In this document: positions 13,392-30,231 of the stretch, in pieces
How the letters are laid out: each line of letters starts with the position of its first letter
Numbering within the stretch: the first letter of the stretch is position 1
NCBI RefSeq assembly: GCF_000182565.1
Contig: NW_015971541.1
Location: 1,373,039-1,437,038 of the forward strand
Direction: 5' to 3'
From: Spizellomyces punctatus DAOM BR117
Lineage: Eukaryota; Chytridiomycota; Chytridiomycetes; Spizellomycetales; Spizellomycetaceae
Length of the DNA stretch: 64,000 nucleotides
Notes under the pieces: generated by a model
Seen by the model: only the letters and a program-made list of their open reading frames with translations
Told to the model about the DNA's origin: nothing
Databases searched by the model: none
Translations under genes and position numbers: made by a program

Positions 13392-14524
13392 ATGTTGGCA
13401 TCACTCGCCCAACGACATTTGAATCGTTCGTTCCCGTGTCTCCAACAGACTACCCGAATAATGACGACGAGCACCACAACCAAACCACGCGTCCTTCTCT
13501 GTCGCACCCTCCCTCCACAGTCCCTCCACCGCATCACAACCGAACCATCCATCCAACTGATTCAATCGACGGGCACATCGCGAGAAGAGTTTTTGGAACT
13601 TGCACGGGGGGTGGATGGAATATTGGTAAAGTTGACAGAAAAGGTTGATGATGAGTTATTGGATGCGGCTGGACCTCAGCTAAAAGTGATTTCAACAAGT
13701 GAGTTTGGAAATGGGTGCTTTATGGGATCCCGTATATCTAGGTCTTGATGTTTGCGCTAATTTTCCGCCCCTTCTTTTTGACAGTGTCTGTGGGATATGA
13801 TCATATTAATGTACCAGCATGCAAGGCGCGGGGTGTCAGACTCGGTAACACTCCGGACGTGTTGACGGACGCGACGGCGGAGCTCACGATTGGGCTGCTT
13901 TTGGCTACGGCACGTAGATTTGGGGAAGCTTTGAGGGCACCTAAAACTGGTGATTGGCAGGCTTGGACCCCTACGTGGATGTGCGGAACTCAACTGACTG
14001 GGAAAACGGTTGGGCTGGTTGGATTTGGACGGATAGGTGTCGCTGTGGCAGAACGACTGCAGGCATTCAAACTGGGCAAGCTCCTCTATGCCTCACCTAG
14101 TGAAAAACCTCATGCAGCGGGACGGCTGAACGCAGTGCACCTCCCGCTTCCCCGGCTGCTAGCTGAATCCGACATTGTGATTGTGACTTGTGCGCTGACA
14201 CCGGAAACCAAACACCTGTTTTGTACAGCAACGTTTTCCCAGATGAAATCGACGGCAATATTTATCAATACCGCGCGAGGCCAAATTGTCAAGCAAGACG
14301 ATTTGATTCATGCCTTGAAAAATGGCACAATTGCTGCAGCTGGACTAGATGTGACAGATCCAGAACCGTTACCCAGCAACCATGAACTATTACAATTGGA
14401 TAATGCAGTTGTGTTACCACATGTAGGTAGTGCTACGATAGAAACGAGAGAGGCTATGGCGCATCTGGCCATTGATAACTTGCTGAGTGGGCTTGCCGGA
14501 GCCAAGATGCCAGCAGAAATTTGA
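13392..14524 (+). CDS. Glyoxylate/hydroxypyruvate reductase-like D-2-hydroxyacid dehydrogenase
   Basis: Two exons (13392-13698, 13785-14524) give 348 aa. The splice restores VISTMSVGYDHINVPACK. The NAD(P)-binding fold is marked by KTVGLVGFGRIGVAVAERL. Other family signatures are NTPDVLTDATAELTIGLLLA, FINTARGQIVKQDDLIHAL (catalytic Arg region), GLDVTDPEP (catalytic Glu region) and LPHVGSAT with the catalytic His. The last residues GLAGAKMPAEI match the GRHPR-type C-terminus. It reduces glyoxylate or hydroxypyruvate. The first 23 residues (MLASLAQRHLNRSFPCLQQT) look like a mitochondrial presequence, and a second in-frame Met at residue 24 could give a cytosolic form; dual localisation is inference. 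Confidence 0.9.
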
Positions 14525-14704
14525 TTAGAAAGACCGATATGGTCCTAGTAAATCCTGGAAACATATCGAATGTAGTAGAATGTAGCAAAAAGATGCTGAC
14601 ATGGCTTCCGTGTTGAAATGGGATATATCTAATGCTCGTCAATCCTTCCGTTCCGGGACTAGCAGAAAGTAAGTTGCAAAGGGAGACAAAAACAGTCCGG
14701 GATG

Positions 14705-14712
14705 TCACGTGA
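14705..14712. promoter_or_regulatory. TCACGTGA palindrome before pirin
   Basis: Exact palindrome 118 bases upstream of the TATA box of the pirin gene. Confidence 0.5.
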
Positions 14713-14822
14713 CAAGGAACCTGCTTACTAACAAGGCTTTCAAAGTTAAGATCGACTGTTTGTCATTTCCGGAACTTGCATTTCAAAAACACATTTGCGC
14801 AATTGGGCCATCCGGGAATTGT

Positions 14823-14829
14823 TATAAAA
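14823..14829 (+). promoter_or_regulatory. TATA box of pirin gene
   Basis: TATAAAA followed by a G-rich stretch, about 170 bases before the first ATG and upstream of the predicted leader. Confidence 0.5.
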
Positions 14830-14996
14830 GGAGGACGTTGTCCCGTCCTTTTTCTCCCATCATCAGTTTGTTTGCAAGTAGTTTCTTGTTATTGAGCCTT
14901 ACACGTAAGTCTTATCGGTATCAACTTTAACAACTCGTCAACACTTTCAAAAAAACAAGCAACCTTCTTTCAAAAACCTTGTAAGTCCCAAAAAAA

Positions 14997-15953
14997 ATGC
15001 GATTCAAGACCGCACATCTCAAACCAACATTACTCACGAAACCCCGCCCGACAGCATCTCTCCACACCACCACAATGCCCACCTACAAACCCGTCAAACA
15101 AACCGTAGTCTCAACAGCGCAACCCGAAGGCGCAGGTGCAACCGTTCGAAGAAGTATAGGCACCCACTCACTCCGAAACCTCGATCCATTCCTCATGCTC
15201 GATGAGTTTACTGTTCTTCAACCTGCTGGATTCCCGGATCACCCCCACAGAGGATTCGAAACTGTTACCTACATGCTGAACGGCGCGATGCAGCATGAGG
15301 ATTTCGCTGGACACAAGGGGATTATTCGTCCAGGGGATTTACAGTGGATGACTGCTGGACGGGGGATCATGCATGCTGAAATGCCTGCATCGGATGAACC
15401 TGCCCATGGTCTCCAATTATGGGTGAACCTCCCTAAAAAGGACAAGATGGTTAAACCTCGGTACCAAGAACTCCTCGACAAGAATGTTCCGAGGGCTCAG
15501 TCGCCTGATGGGGGTGTATCGGTTAAAGTCATTGCGGGCGAGAGTTATGGAGTCAAGGCCGCGGTCTTGACCTACACTCCAATCATTTACCTGGATGTGA
15601 AAATGGAACCTGGTAAAATCTTTGAACAATCTATTCCGGAAAATTGGACGGCTTTCATGTATACCCTCGATGGAACGGTTGTGGTCGGGAGTAGTGCAAC
15701 AAAGGTGGATCCGCATACCACTGTTGTGTTGGGAGAGGATGGGGACACCTTGAAAGTAGAGTCGGCTGACAAGGCCCATTTTGTCGTCATTGCGGGACAA
15801 AAGATCAACGAGCCGATCGCACAACATGGGCCGTTTGTCTTGAATGATCGCAGTGAGATTATGCAGGCGTTTATGGATTACGAGATGGGTCGAAATGGGT
15901 TTGAGGGCGCTGCAGAGTGGGCCAGCAAGATTGGAGGTCGTGGTGGAAGATAA
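14997..15953 (+). CDS. Pirin-family metal-binding cupin
   Basis: Single exon, 318 aa. The N-terminal cupin carries the Fe-binding set: DHPHRGFETVTYML (two His), QHEDFAGHKG (His) and GIMHAEMP (Glu), plus the family block GDLQWMTAGRG. A second cupin follows. Human pirin is a nuclear redox cofactor and bacterial pirins have quercetinase activity; the role here is unknown. The first 26 residues (MRFKTAHLKPTLLTKPRPTA) resemble a mitochondrial presequence, while Met27 (MPTYKPVKQTVVSTAQPEGA) is where typical pirins begin, so two forms are possible. Unlike most neighbours it has no coding intron, though its 5' leader may. Confidence 0.93.
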   Translation: MRFKTAHLKPTLLTKPRPTASLHTTTMPTYKPVKQTVVSTAQPEGAGATVRRSIGTHSLRNLDPFLMLDEFTVLQPAGFPDHPHRGFETVTYMLNGAMQHEDFAGHKGIIRPGDLQWMTAGRGIMHAEMPASDEPAHGLQLWVNLPKKDKMVKPRYQELLDKNVPRAQSPDGGVSVKVIAGESYGVKAAVLTYTPIIYLDVKMEPGKIFEQSIPENWTAFMYTLDGTVVVGSSATKVDPHTTVVLGEDGDTLKVESADKAHFVVIAGQKINEPIAQHGPFVLNDRSEIMQAFMDYEMGRNGFEGAAEWASKIGGRGGR

Positions 15954-16240
15954 TCAATTGTAGAGCATCTTTTTAAAACTAGTTTTTATCATGTGTGTGT
16001 ATGATGATTTGTAGGATACAACTATTTTGTTTTTTTTGATTTGCAAGTTTAAAATATAAAAAGAAAAATGCCAAAGGCAACTTGAATTCTCGTGAAAACG
16101 CTTACTTTTCAATAAACATCAGTTTATATTCAAATCTGGTCCCACTCACAAAAAAAAAAAAAGACAACTATGGTACAACCAAAATAAAGTTACTATTCCA
16201 TTCCAAAAGTCATCCCCCCACTCACACCATTCAAACACCT

Positions 16241-20597
<4,357 letters not shown>

Positions 20598-20838
20598 AAT
20601 GTTTTAATGTACAGAATGGGGGTATTGTTTTTTCTCTATTTTACCTGCATATAAAGTATTTATCATTGTTGGATTACGGATACATACTTTTTTTTTTGTG
20701 TATTGGAGACTCGGGTGGTTTTGAGTATCTGTTATGTAGTGCATTGGCAAAAACAAGGGCACCCATTTGACCACCATACAGTATATTACAATGTGAAAGG
20801 GGAATAATTTACAAATATACACACAAGACAAAACCCGA

Positions 20839-21117
20839 TTACAGCCCACCCAACAGCTCGACAGCTTTCTCAAACTCTTTCTCGACCCTTTCGAATTCCT
20901 TCTGCTTTGCTTCCCCCCGTTTCTTTGCCTCCACCATCGCCTGTCGTCGCTTCTCTTTCACACTTGTTTGGGTCGATAATGCTGCTAGGACATCATTCAG
21001 TTGTGAGTCGAGTGCATCACGCAGGTCAGCGTCCTTGTCTTTCTGTTGGTAGGGGTGTCGGCGTGCGGATGTAGGGGTCTGTTTGGTGCGCTTTTTGGAT
21101 TGCTTTGTGGAGGGCAT
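20839..21117 (-). CDS. Small basic coiled-coil protein of unknown function
   Basis: Single coding exon, 92 aa, from MPSTKQSKKRTKQTPTSARR to VEKEFEKAVELLGGL. The first 35 residues are strongly basic with a nuclear-signal look (KQSKKRTKQ). The rest is predicted helix rich in Lys/Glu (VKEKRRQAMVEAKKRGEAKQ). Upstream, a poly-T tract then ATGTAG looks like a 3' splice site, so the 5' leader probably has an intron. Its style resembles small ribosome-biogenesis factors, but I recognise no family motif. It converges with PRMT1 at 240 bases. Confidence 0.55.
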   Translation of the reverse strand: MPSTKQSKKRTKQTPTSARRHPYQQKDKDADLRDALDSQLNDVLAALSTQTSVKEKRRQAMVEAKKRGEAKQKEFERVEKEFEKAVELLGGL

Positions 21118-21473
21118 TTGTTGTCTACATGAAAGCAATCACCAAAAGGTTAAAGATGTAAACAAAAAAAAAAAAAAATTACCAAATTTCTGTGGCGTTT
21201 GGCCGCGTTCAAACGGCCTCAAGTTGGGCTATTTCTAGCAACTGTTCAACGGTCAAAACTCAACGGCATCTACGGTTTATCTTTTCTATTGGAACGGCTT
21301 TTGGAGTTGGACTGTGTGTGTAGTGTTATAGAAAGGTGTGTGTGTTGTTTTGTTCTTTTTTTGTTTGTTTGAAGATTGACTTGACGACTTGCGTGCTTTG
21401 TTCTCCTCGCATGCAGCGTCCTTTGACGTTTTTCTCTTTCACAAACCATTTGAATTCGTTTTTGGGTCAAAAA
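21118..21473. other. Divergent intergenic region
   Basis: 355 bases between the small basic protein and the type I membrane protein. Contains a poly-A/T tract (21163-21180) that belongs to the predicted leader intron on the minus strand. No other feature. Confidence 0.35.
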
Positions 21474-22588
21474 ATGAGATTCGTCGGGCTTGCAAAGGCA
21501 TTGCTGCAAGTTGTTGCCTTGACAGCCGTTCTCTTGACATGGTCATCGATAGGTGCCGTCGCCCGCTCTCCTCATTTAAACAATGAAACGCAAAACATGA
21601 CATTCTTTTTTGATTACGATAGGCCGAGTGACCAAGGCCCTCTGGCTCGAGACGGACACCCTACACGTCTGGTTCGGACCCCCGAAAACACCCACAGAGA
21701 TCCACGTCGGGGAGGTTTACAATGCGACGATCGAGTGGGAATCCGTGTTACGGACTCGCAAGACGTACTTGAATGTATCTATGGAGGTTGGGTTGCGGTG
21801 TGCGGGTGGAAAGGATGGGGGTGTGACACATCGGATTGATAATTGGATTGTACAGCAAAAGGATGGTATGTCGATGGTTTCGATACGAGGGTGCTTTTTG
21901 AAGTTGGAATTTTTTTGACATTTTCTTTACAAGGTTCCGTTTACGTTGATTACCCCATGACACCACAAGACCTCCGCTCAGATCTCACTGAAGCGCTTTG
22001 TTACCTCAACATTGACTACGTGTACATGGCCAACAACCTCGTAGACCCTGCCACGCGACCCCTGACAAAAGACAAGGCCATGTCAGCTGTATTTAAACTC
22101 ACACGACGAAAACGGGTGCGTCCTCTTCCGTTTGCGAATGCCACAGTGCTCTCAAATGCCGATCGGACACTATCCCTCCAACTCCGCGTGGATGAATCAT
22201 CTAGGCCGCGACAATTACGGTTGAAGCAGCCGCTGGTTAAAACGTATCCGTATACGGCTGTGTCGATTTGGCCGGAAGATGATCCCGAGTGGACGTTTGA
22301 TGAAACGGTGTCGATGTGGGCGTTGGTGAGGTGGATTGTTTTTGTGGGTGGGTGTTGGGCTGCGTCCAAGAATGAGCGGGTTGTGAAGGGGGCGGCATGG
22401 GTATGGGATATAGTGTCGAGTTGTTGGAAGGCGGATATTGAGGTATGTTTCTGAATACTGTAATGTGACATGACATGCGTATTGAGTGTTTTTTCTTTCT
22501 TTAGGACCCGCTTGCACCTCGTAAAGTGGTACGCTCTCGAAGACGAAGTTTTCTACTTCGTGATCATTTGCCCGTGCATGTCACTTAA
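21474..22588 (+). CDS. Unrecognised type I membrane protein with Arg-rich tail
   Basis: Four exons; the first intron is GTGCCG..GATAG (about 21553-21632), and later donors lie near 21866 and 22443. The rebuilt protein starts with a signal peptide (MRFVGLAKALLQVVALTAVL) and then has a lumenal or extracellular region of about 220 residues with N-glycosylation sequons (YNATI, LNVSM, ANATV) and few cysteines. A membrane segment (MWALVRWIVFVGGCWAA) precedes a short amphipathic stretch and a cytosolic Arg-rich tail (APRKVVRSRRRSFLLRDHLP). The conserved-looking core WIVQQKDGSVYVDYPMTPQD followed by LRSDLTEALCYLN does not match a family I know. The coding frame is supported by three in-phase joins. 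Function not assigned; an ER or surface receptor-like role is possible. Confidence 0.6.
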
Positions 22589-23134
22589 TGCTCAAAATGC
22601 ACCTCATGTGGATATGTGGGGTTTTTCTCACTTTTGTTTACGGTATCAGTAGAAGGGGGGGATAGTAGCCAAGTGTATTTAATAATGGATATAGAATCAA
22701 CATGCAATCGCTGCAGGCAGTTGAGAAATCTTGCATTTTGGCGCTTTGCTGGGTGTTTACGACTCCAATCCCTTCAATTCCAGCATCACCAAGGACATGG
22801 TACAGTCCATGATACCCTTACGTAAGCAACTCCGCTACGAAGGTTCCTAATGGTTGATGGAGATAGGCCAAAAGTCGCAACGTAATGTGTGTATTAGCTG
22901 TGTATGATACTTTGTTGACAAGAAAATAAAGAGTTGATCTAACCACGATCACCCAAAAAAAAATAAGGGTAAAATCACATTTTGGGGGATCACCTATTGT
23001 TGTCCCAACCATCGGAAAATAATTTCTTGTCGGTGTGTGGATGGTGGGTGTGTTTTTGAGTTGGCTTTCATTTTTTGTTTTTTCTACTCTTTTGGGTTTT
23101 CCTTGGATTTCCAAGGTTCTTTTTGACGGTCATC
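22589..23134. other. Intergenic, membrane protein to docking-complex gene
   Basis: About 545 bases, AT-rich on the right. No gene or repeat recognised. Confidence 0.35.
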
Positions 23135-25392
23135 ATGAACCGAACCATGACACTCCACCGCGCGACATCACTAACGAGTACCGACCAAGAACTCAACGAA
23201 GGAATGGGTAATCAAAACCTTCTAACGACCAATTGATATTTGTTTTGTTGACTTTCTGTTCTAGCGGAACTGGAATTGCAGAAATTGGCTAGACAGTATC
23301 GGATCATGGAGGGGGATCGAAAGGCTTATTCTGAGGAATCTAGGTTGTTGATTACTAAACAGCGGTGAGTTTTGTGCAAGTGACTGGGAGGAAGGAGAGG
23401 ACGGAGGGCTGATGGAGGTCTTTAGGGCGACGATTGAGAAACTTAAGCGGGAGAACCAATACTTGGTGGATGAACTTGCGCTTCTGGAACAACGAACGGA
23501 TGAAAAGAATTTAGTTGGACGTGAGAAAAAGGTGGAAGCATTGGCGGAACAAGCTGGTAAGTTTAATGTGCAGGTCTTTTTTTGGCTAATAAAAATGGTA
23601 TGGTTGTACTGAGGATGACATGTTTAAAGATGCATATAATCGTAAAATCCGAGCATTATTAAACACCATTTCCAACCTCGATGCAACGACCACTGCCCTC
23701 TCCCGCGAAATTGACACACAACGCTCACACCTCGGAGGTGTCAACGCCGCATACGAAAACAGCGAATCCATCACAAAGCAAATCAAAGTACTCGAAAACC
23801 GATTGGATAAAGCTCTCGTGAAATTTAATAAATCGCTTGCGGTGAATAAAACGATGCGGGGGGTGATTGATAATTTGAGGAGGGAACGAATGGTTTTTGA
23901 TGGGATTTATCGGAAATTTGAGAAAGAGGTTGGTGAGCAGAAAAAGTTGATGGCGGAAGTGATTGAGGCGAGTAATTCCGCATATGAAGCTCGGTAAGAA
24001 ACAAACCATTTTCTTTCATTGTATGCAGAGTTTGTTCATGTATGTCTCGTTTAAAAGAGATGAAGCACAAGCTCGTATGATTGCCTTGAAAGAGAAGTCA
24101 GAAAAAGAACATCAAGCGTACATTCAGGAAATTAAGGAACTGGACAGAAGTTTGGAGCAGGATAAGAGGTTAAAGGATTTCATGGCGACCAAGGTTGCTG
24201 ATCGACATGTACCCGAGGACGGAGATTTGAAAAAAGAGGGCAAGAAAAAAGGTTTTTTTTTTATAAAACACACACACACACACAAACGTATTCTTGAAAT
24301 ACTAATACCATGCTTTTTGTTTTCTGTAGACAAGACGATCCTTAAACCCCGCTTCGGCTCTCAAGATACCCTAACCGACTCTCTAGAATCCTACGAAAAA
24401 GCCTTTTCCCAAATCCAATCCAAAACCGGCGTATCCAGCATAAAAGACCTCGTCAAACGCATGAAAACCGTTGAGGACGAAAACTTTTCCTTGTTTAATT
24501 ATGTCAATGAAGTGAATAATGATATGGAGCAGTTGGCGGAGGAGATTATTGAGATTCAGAAACGGATGGATGCGCTTAGAGTGGGGAATGTGGTTGAGGA
24601 GGAGCGGATGGAAGGGGTTTTAAAAGGACTCGAGGTAAGAAAAAGAACCATCCCAAAGCAAGCATAACTTTTGGTATGTGTGTTTACTCGCATTTTAATG
24701 GCCCTTTATTTTAGACTCTCCTAGCCACAACAACCAAACAGCACACCCAATACGAAACTCACTACACTGAAATGCTCGCCACCCTATCCGACCTCACACA
24801 CGCCCTCCAACCCCTCTCCAACCTCTGCCCCATCACAGACGACATTATCACAACACTAGGTCACATTGAACAAAAGACAAACGAACTCCTCACGCTCTAT
24901 TATGCCGTTTTTCCCAAAAAGACTGGATCGGCTGCTCCGTCTTTGGAGGAAGGGGGGTCTGTGCCTGGGAGTGCGACGGAGAGGTCGACTGTTGTGGTTG
25001 TTGGTGGGTTGTTGGGGCATGGACCGAATGCTCCTGTTGGGAATATTACGATTGTGCCGCCTTCGACTGGGTGAGTTATCCCTTTCATTTGTTCTTTTGG
25101 GATGCCGGGTGCATTTGGGTTGTTGATGGTTTTGAGTCTGTAGGGATGACCATGACGATGACTTGATTTCGGAAGAAGATGATCGACCCCTTACGCGAGA
25201 GGAACTCGAAAAGAGGACATTGCGTGGTGTATGTCTCTTGTCATATCTTTGATGAAGCGATACATGTTTAATGACGGTTTCCTCTAGCTCTCCAAACGTG
25301 ATAAACATCATGGAACGACCAAGACGGCTGGGTCAAAGCATAAGCGGAAGGGAGGTGCTGCTAAAAAGAGTGCATCTGTCGTCGTAGAGTAA
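23135..25392 (+). CDS. Outer dynein arm docking complex coiled-coil protein (ODAD1/CCDC63 family)
   Basis: About nine exons. The rebuilt protein is almost wholly coiled coil, with LELQKLARQYRIMEGDRKAY, IEKLKRENQYLVDELALLEQ, ITKQIKVLENRLDKALVKFN and VIDNLRRERMVFDGIYRKFE, then EASNSAYEARDEAQARM. These match the conserved core of CCDC114/ODAD1, CCDC63 and Chlamydomonas DC2, which form the docking site for outer dynein arms on axonemal doublets. After the coil comes LYYAVFPKK, an acidic patch (DDHDDDLISEEDD) and a basic C-terminus (KRDKHHGTTKTAGSKHKR). Its presence implies motile flagella, so a zoosporic life stage. The start could be Met 23135 or Met 23147. Confidence 0.88.
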
Positions 25393-25648
25393 GAGTTGGT
25401 TGTTTGTTTTTTTTTTCAAGAAAGGCTGGATTACCTGCACCTTTTTTATTATTCTTTTTTTTGTATAAATACAAGTATGCTGTTGTGTGTGGTTTTTTGG
25501 TTGTCCAGATTGTGATATCTTTTTTCATACTCTCATCATTTGTATTGGTTCCTCGTCAAGTGTTCCAAAAAATAAAAGATACCGCTGTGTTAAAACACGG
25601 CCATGAACACGCGCTTGTGCTCTTCCCAACTCTCCATCACACATCATC

Positions 25649-26212
25649 ATGCCCCCCATCCACATCTCCTCTCGCGGTGAATTCACCAAACACATTTCCG
25701 CCTCCACATTGGCAAGTTTACATCTACTCTGCCTTGCAACCCACCTATTTTCTAACTCCCCCCAAAAAATAGACTGTCGTTGATTTCTACGCAACATGGT
25801 GTGGACCTTGTAAAGCCGTCGCACCCCGCTACGAAAGCCTCGCAACAAAATACCCATCCGTCACATTCCTCAAAGTCGATGTCGACGAGCAGCAAGTAGG
25901 TTTACACTCCACTCCTTTTCCATCATGCTTTTGTTAATGGTGCAATCGTAGGATATTGCACGGGAATGCTCAGTGTCAGCTATGCCGACCTTTCATTTAT
26001 ACCGATCCGGTAAACGGTTGGCGGAGGTAGTGGGTGCCGATATCAATCGGGTTGAACATCTCGTACATGAACACTCGAGTGGGAGTTCTGAAGGGGTGTT
26101 TCCGGGAAAAGGAAGGAAATTGACGGGGGAAGTTGTGCAGGAGGAACCGTCGCGGAGGTGGGTTTGGGTGATTGTTGTGTTGGTTTTGGGGTGGGTTTTG
26201 TGGAGCAGGTAG
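25649..26212 (+). CDS. Thioredoxin with C-terminal membrane anchor
   Basis: Three exons (25649-25711, 25773-25895, 25952-26212) give 148 aa. The active site is WCGPC (residues 30-34) in [18 protein letters not shown], with the cis-Pro loop [15 protein letters not shown]. After a normal thioredoxin fold of about 105 residues come a Ser/Lys linker and a C-terminal hydrophobic helix, [15 protein letters not shown], ending SR. This predicts a tail-anchored enzyme with the redox domain facing the cytosol. The first intron has a GC donor (TTG|GCAAGT) with AG acceptor; no GT donor gives the right frame, and the GC site has the usual GCAAGT context. Target membrane (ER, outer mitochondrial or peroxisomal) not determinable. 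Confidence 0.9.
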
Positions 26213-26684
26213 TTTGTTTTTATGGGTATTTTTTGGATTGGGATTGGTGATTGCCAATGCATGTGTTGTTGTCGTGAATTTCTAGGGATGTTATCTGCCC
26301 TTTCTCTCTCTGTGTGTGTGCGTTTGCACGACGACCAGAAGCAATGAGATCAATAATGTGGGCCATCAACAAGAAAGAAATGGGCAAAAACAGCATTCAT
26401 ATGTAGTTGCTTGTCGGCATGCAATACGAGTACGCTGTTTGACAAAATAATCGGACCAGTCCACTTTATATTTTCAAAAAACGTTTAAAAACATTTCTAT
26501 TCATTCATTCATAAAGAGATACAAACAAAAAACGTCCTTCACGTATCCCATTCCGCGCTTACAACTGTTAAATGACACCTTGCTGGTCTCAGATACATTT
26601 CGAAAGTTCCCATCGCATTGAAGGGTCGCATCTCCCCAGCGCACACATACATTACGTCCTCAAAATTTGTGTTTGTTGAATTTT
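26213..26684. other. Convergent intergenic region, thioredoxin / MET17
   Basis: 470 bases containing both 3' ends. Short TC/TG tracts near 26300-26320. No gene. Confidence 0.4.
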
Positions 26685-28590
<1,906 letters not shown>

Positions 28591-29655
28591 TTACATAAAC
28601 GTATTCTCATCCCAATCAGAATCTTCATGAGCAGTTTCACCCTCATCACATTCTTCATCATTGTCATTCACTGTCGCAACATCCGCAAGAGCGACAATGC
28701 GGGCTTGGCGCATGAGATGCCCGATCCAGGTAAAAACTTGCTGTCTGGCTTCAACATCTTCGGGATGGCTCGTAAGATCCATAACCATGATCCGAGAAGC
28801 TTGCACATGTCCGTCTTCCCCAATATTGAAAAATTGCCAAATAAATCCATCCGATAGCATGATGTAAACAACCGCCGTCTTTCCTACTGCTTTTCGCTTC
28901 TTTTGGAGTGTTGCACCTTGTGCAATGGCTTGGTTGATATACGACGAGTACCATCCCATTTTGGATTGCACAGGTATCAAATAGATATCCTGTGCGGGTG
29001 GATTGTCCCAGCATGGTGCGCATCTGATAGCATAATCCACTTTGCCAACAAACTCTGCATGTTTACTTTGCCATCCAATTGATATGTTACCCCAACAACG
29101 CATGGGCACGTTGTTTTGGAACTCGTCATTGTTCATCACGTCCATCAATACCACATCAATGAGTGTTCGTCGCACGGAGTCGCAGTCAAACACAAAGCAG
29201 TTTGCCATGCTTGCAACAATAGCATCTATGTCATGTCCAAGCATTGAAAAATAGTTAAAAAGATTTGATCAACAGCCGACAAATGCGCACATTTGGGCTA
29301 GACATACCAAAAGCCGGCCGTGGTGTAATCTTCCTGACATCCTCAGGCATTTTCCATTTACTACTTAATGGGTTCCAAACGTTAGTAAGGGTTAGTCCAA
29401 AGTCCCTTGTCAGATGATTGCCTTTAACATCACTAAATTGGATAGACTGTGAAAAGAACAGACAATCGTTGGTCAAATTCTGGATTTTCATGCTTTATTC
29501 TTTTACTAATAACAGAAAGAATAACTTACAGCGACAGGCGGATTTAAAAATGCTTGTAAACTCGGAACCAAGACTGAATCTGGTATTCGCTTTGGAATAA
29601 CCAATTCCTTTTTCAACCATGTAACAATACGCTGTTCGCGTGATCTCTTGGGCAT
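28591..29655 (-). CDS. PD-(D/E)XK-like nuclease-fold protein of unknown role
   Basis: Three exons (29655-29530, 29446-29308, 29225-28591) give 299 aa. The N-terminus is basic (MPKRSREQRIVTWLKKELVI). The third exon has the layout of a restriction-endonuclease fold: helix, then VGKVDYAI (Asp152), a 20-residue insert, LIPVQSKM (Gln175-x-Lys177), then a helix with YINQAIAQGATLQKKRKAVG and strand VVYIMLSDGFIWQFFNI. D-x22-Q-x-K is a permitted variant of the PD-(D/E)XK site. The C-terminus is a low-complexity acidic tail (NDNDEECDEGETAHEDSDWD). Similar fold proteins are abundant in chytrid, oomycete and mycorrhizal genomes as Crinkler-type effectors or selfish elements; that link is inference. No signal peptide seen. 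No inverted repeats flank it that I can see. Confidence 0.55.
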
Positions 29656-30231
29656 CTGGTACTAATAGGAGGAATAACTAGATCGTATAAAGTCAAGGGG
29701 AAGGGACAAAGGTTCTCCAATTTATAACGTTGGTATTTGACCAGTGCCTTATGTGATTGCTTTTAGAACAAGCAGCCACGTTTGAGGGCTTTCTTTTTTC
29801 CTTTACGTCCTTTTCCATGCCAATTGACACGACGTTTTGAATGCCCAAAAATAAAACTGACTCTGGACCTCCGGACGTAATTGTCTAAATCTGAAGACGT
29901 AGTTATTATTTATAATGATGGACAGAAAACCATCCAAGCACATGATACTTGTCACCGTTTGCAAGTCTCGAGCTTGGAACAAACGCATCACAGAGATGGG
30001 ATATGAGTAGGATCTTCATTCACATTTCTTGCTTGAAGGCCTCTTCATGGCAGCAGAGTTGGCGAGAGCTGGGCTTTCGAATGTTTAAGTAACAAGGCCA
30101 AGCCACTTGTCATATGGCTATTTATGGGAGACATTGCTGTTTTAGGTTATATATATTCATATATCCTAATTAGTCGTAATGCAAACCCTCAAGTGCTCGA
30201 TATGTGTGATGCTTTCATGCAACTCGAGTCT
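29656..30231. other. Intergenic, nuclease-like gene 5' side
   Basis: 575 bases, AT-rich, between the start of the nuclease-like gene and the 3' end of the BAG gene. No gene recognised. Confidence 0.35.

Larger units (their letters stand above)
14525..14996. other. Intergenic with pirin promoter and 5' leader
   Basis: Contains TCACGTGA at 14705 and a TATA box at 14823-14829. A GTAAGT-type donor near 14911 suggests a 5'-leader intron. No gene. Confidence 0.5.
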
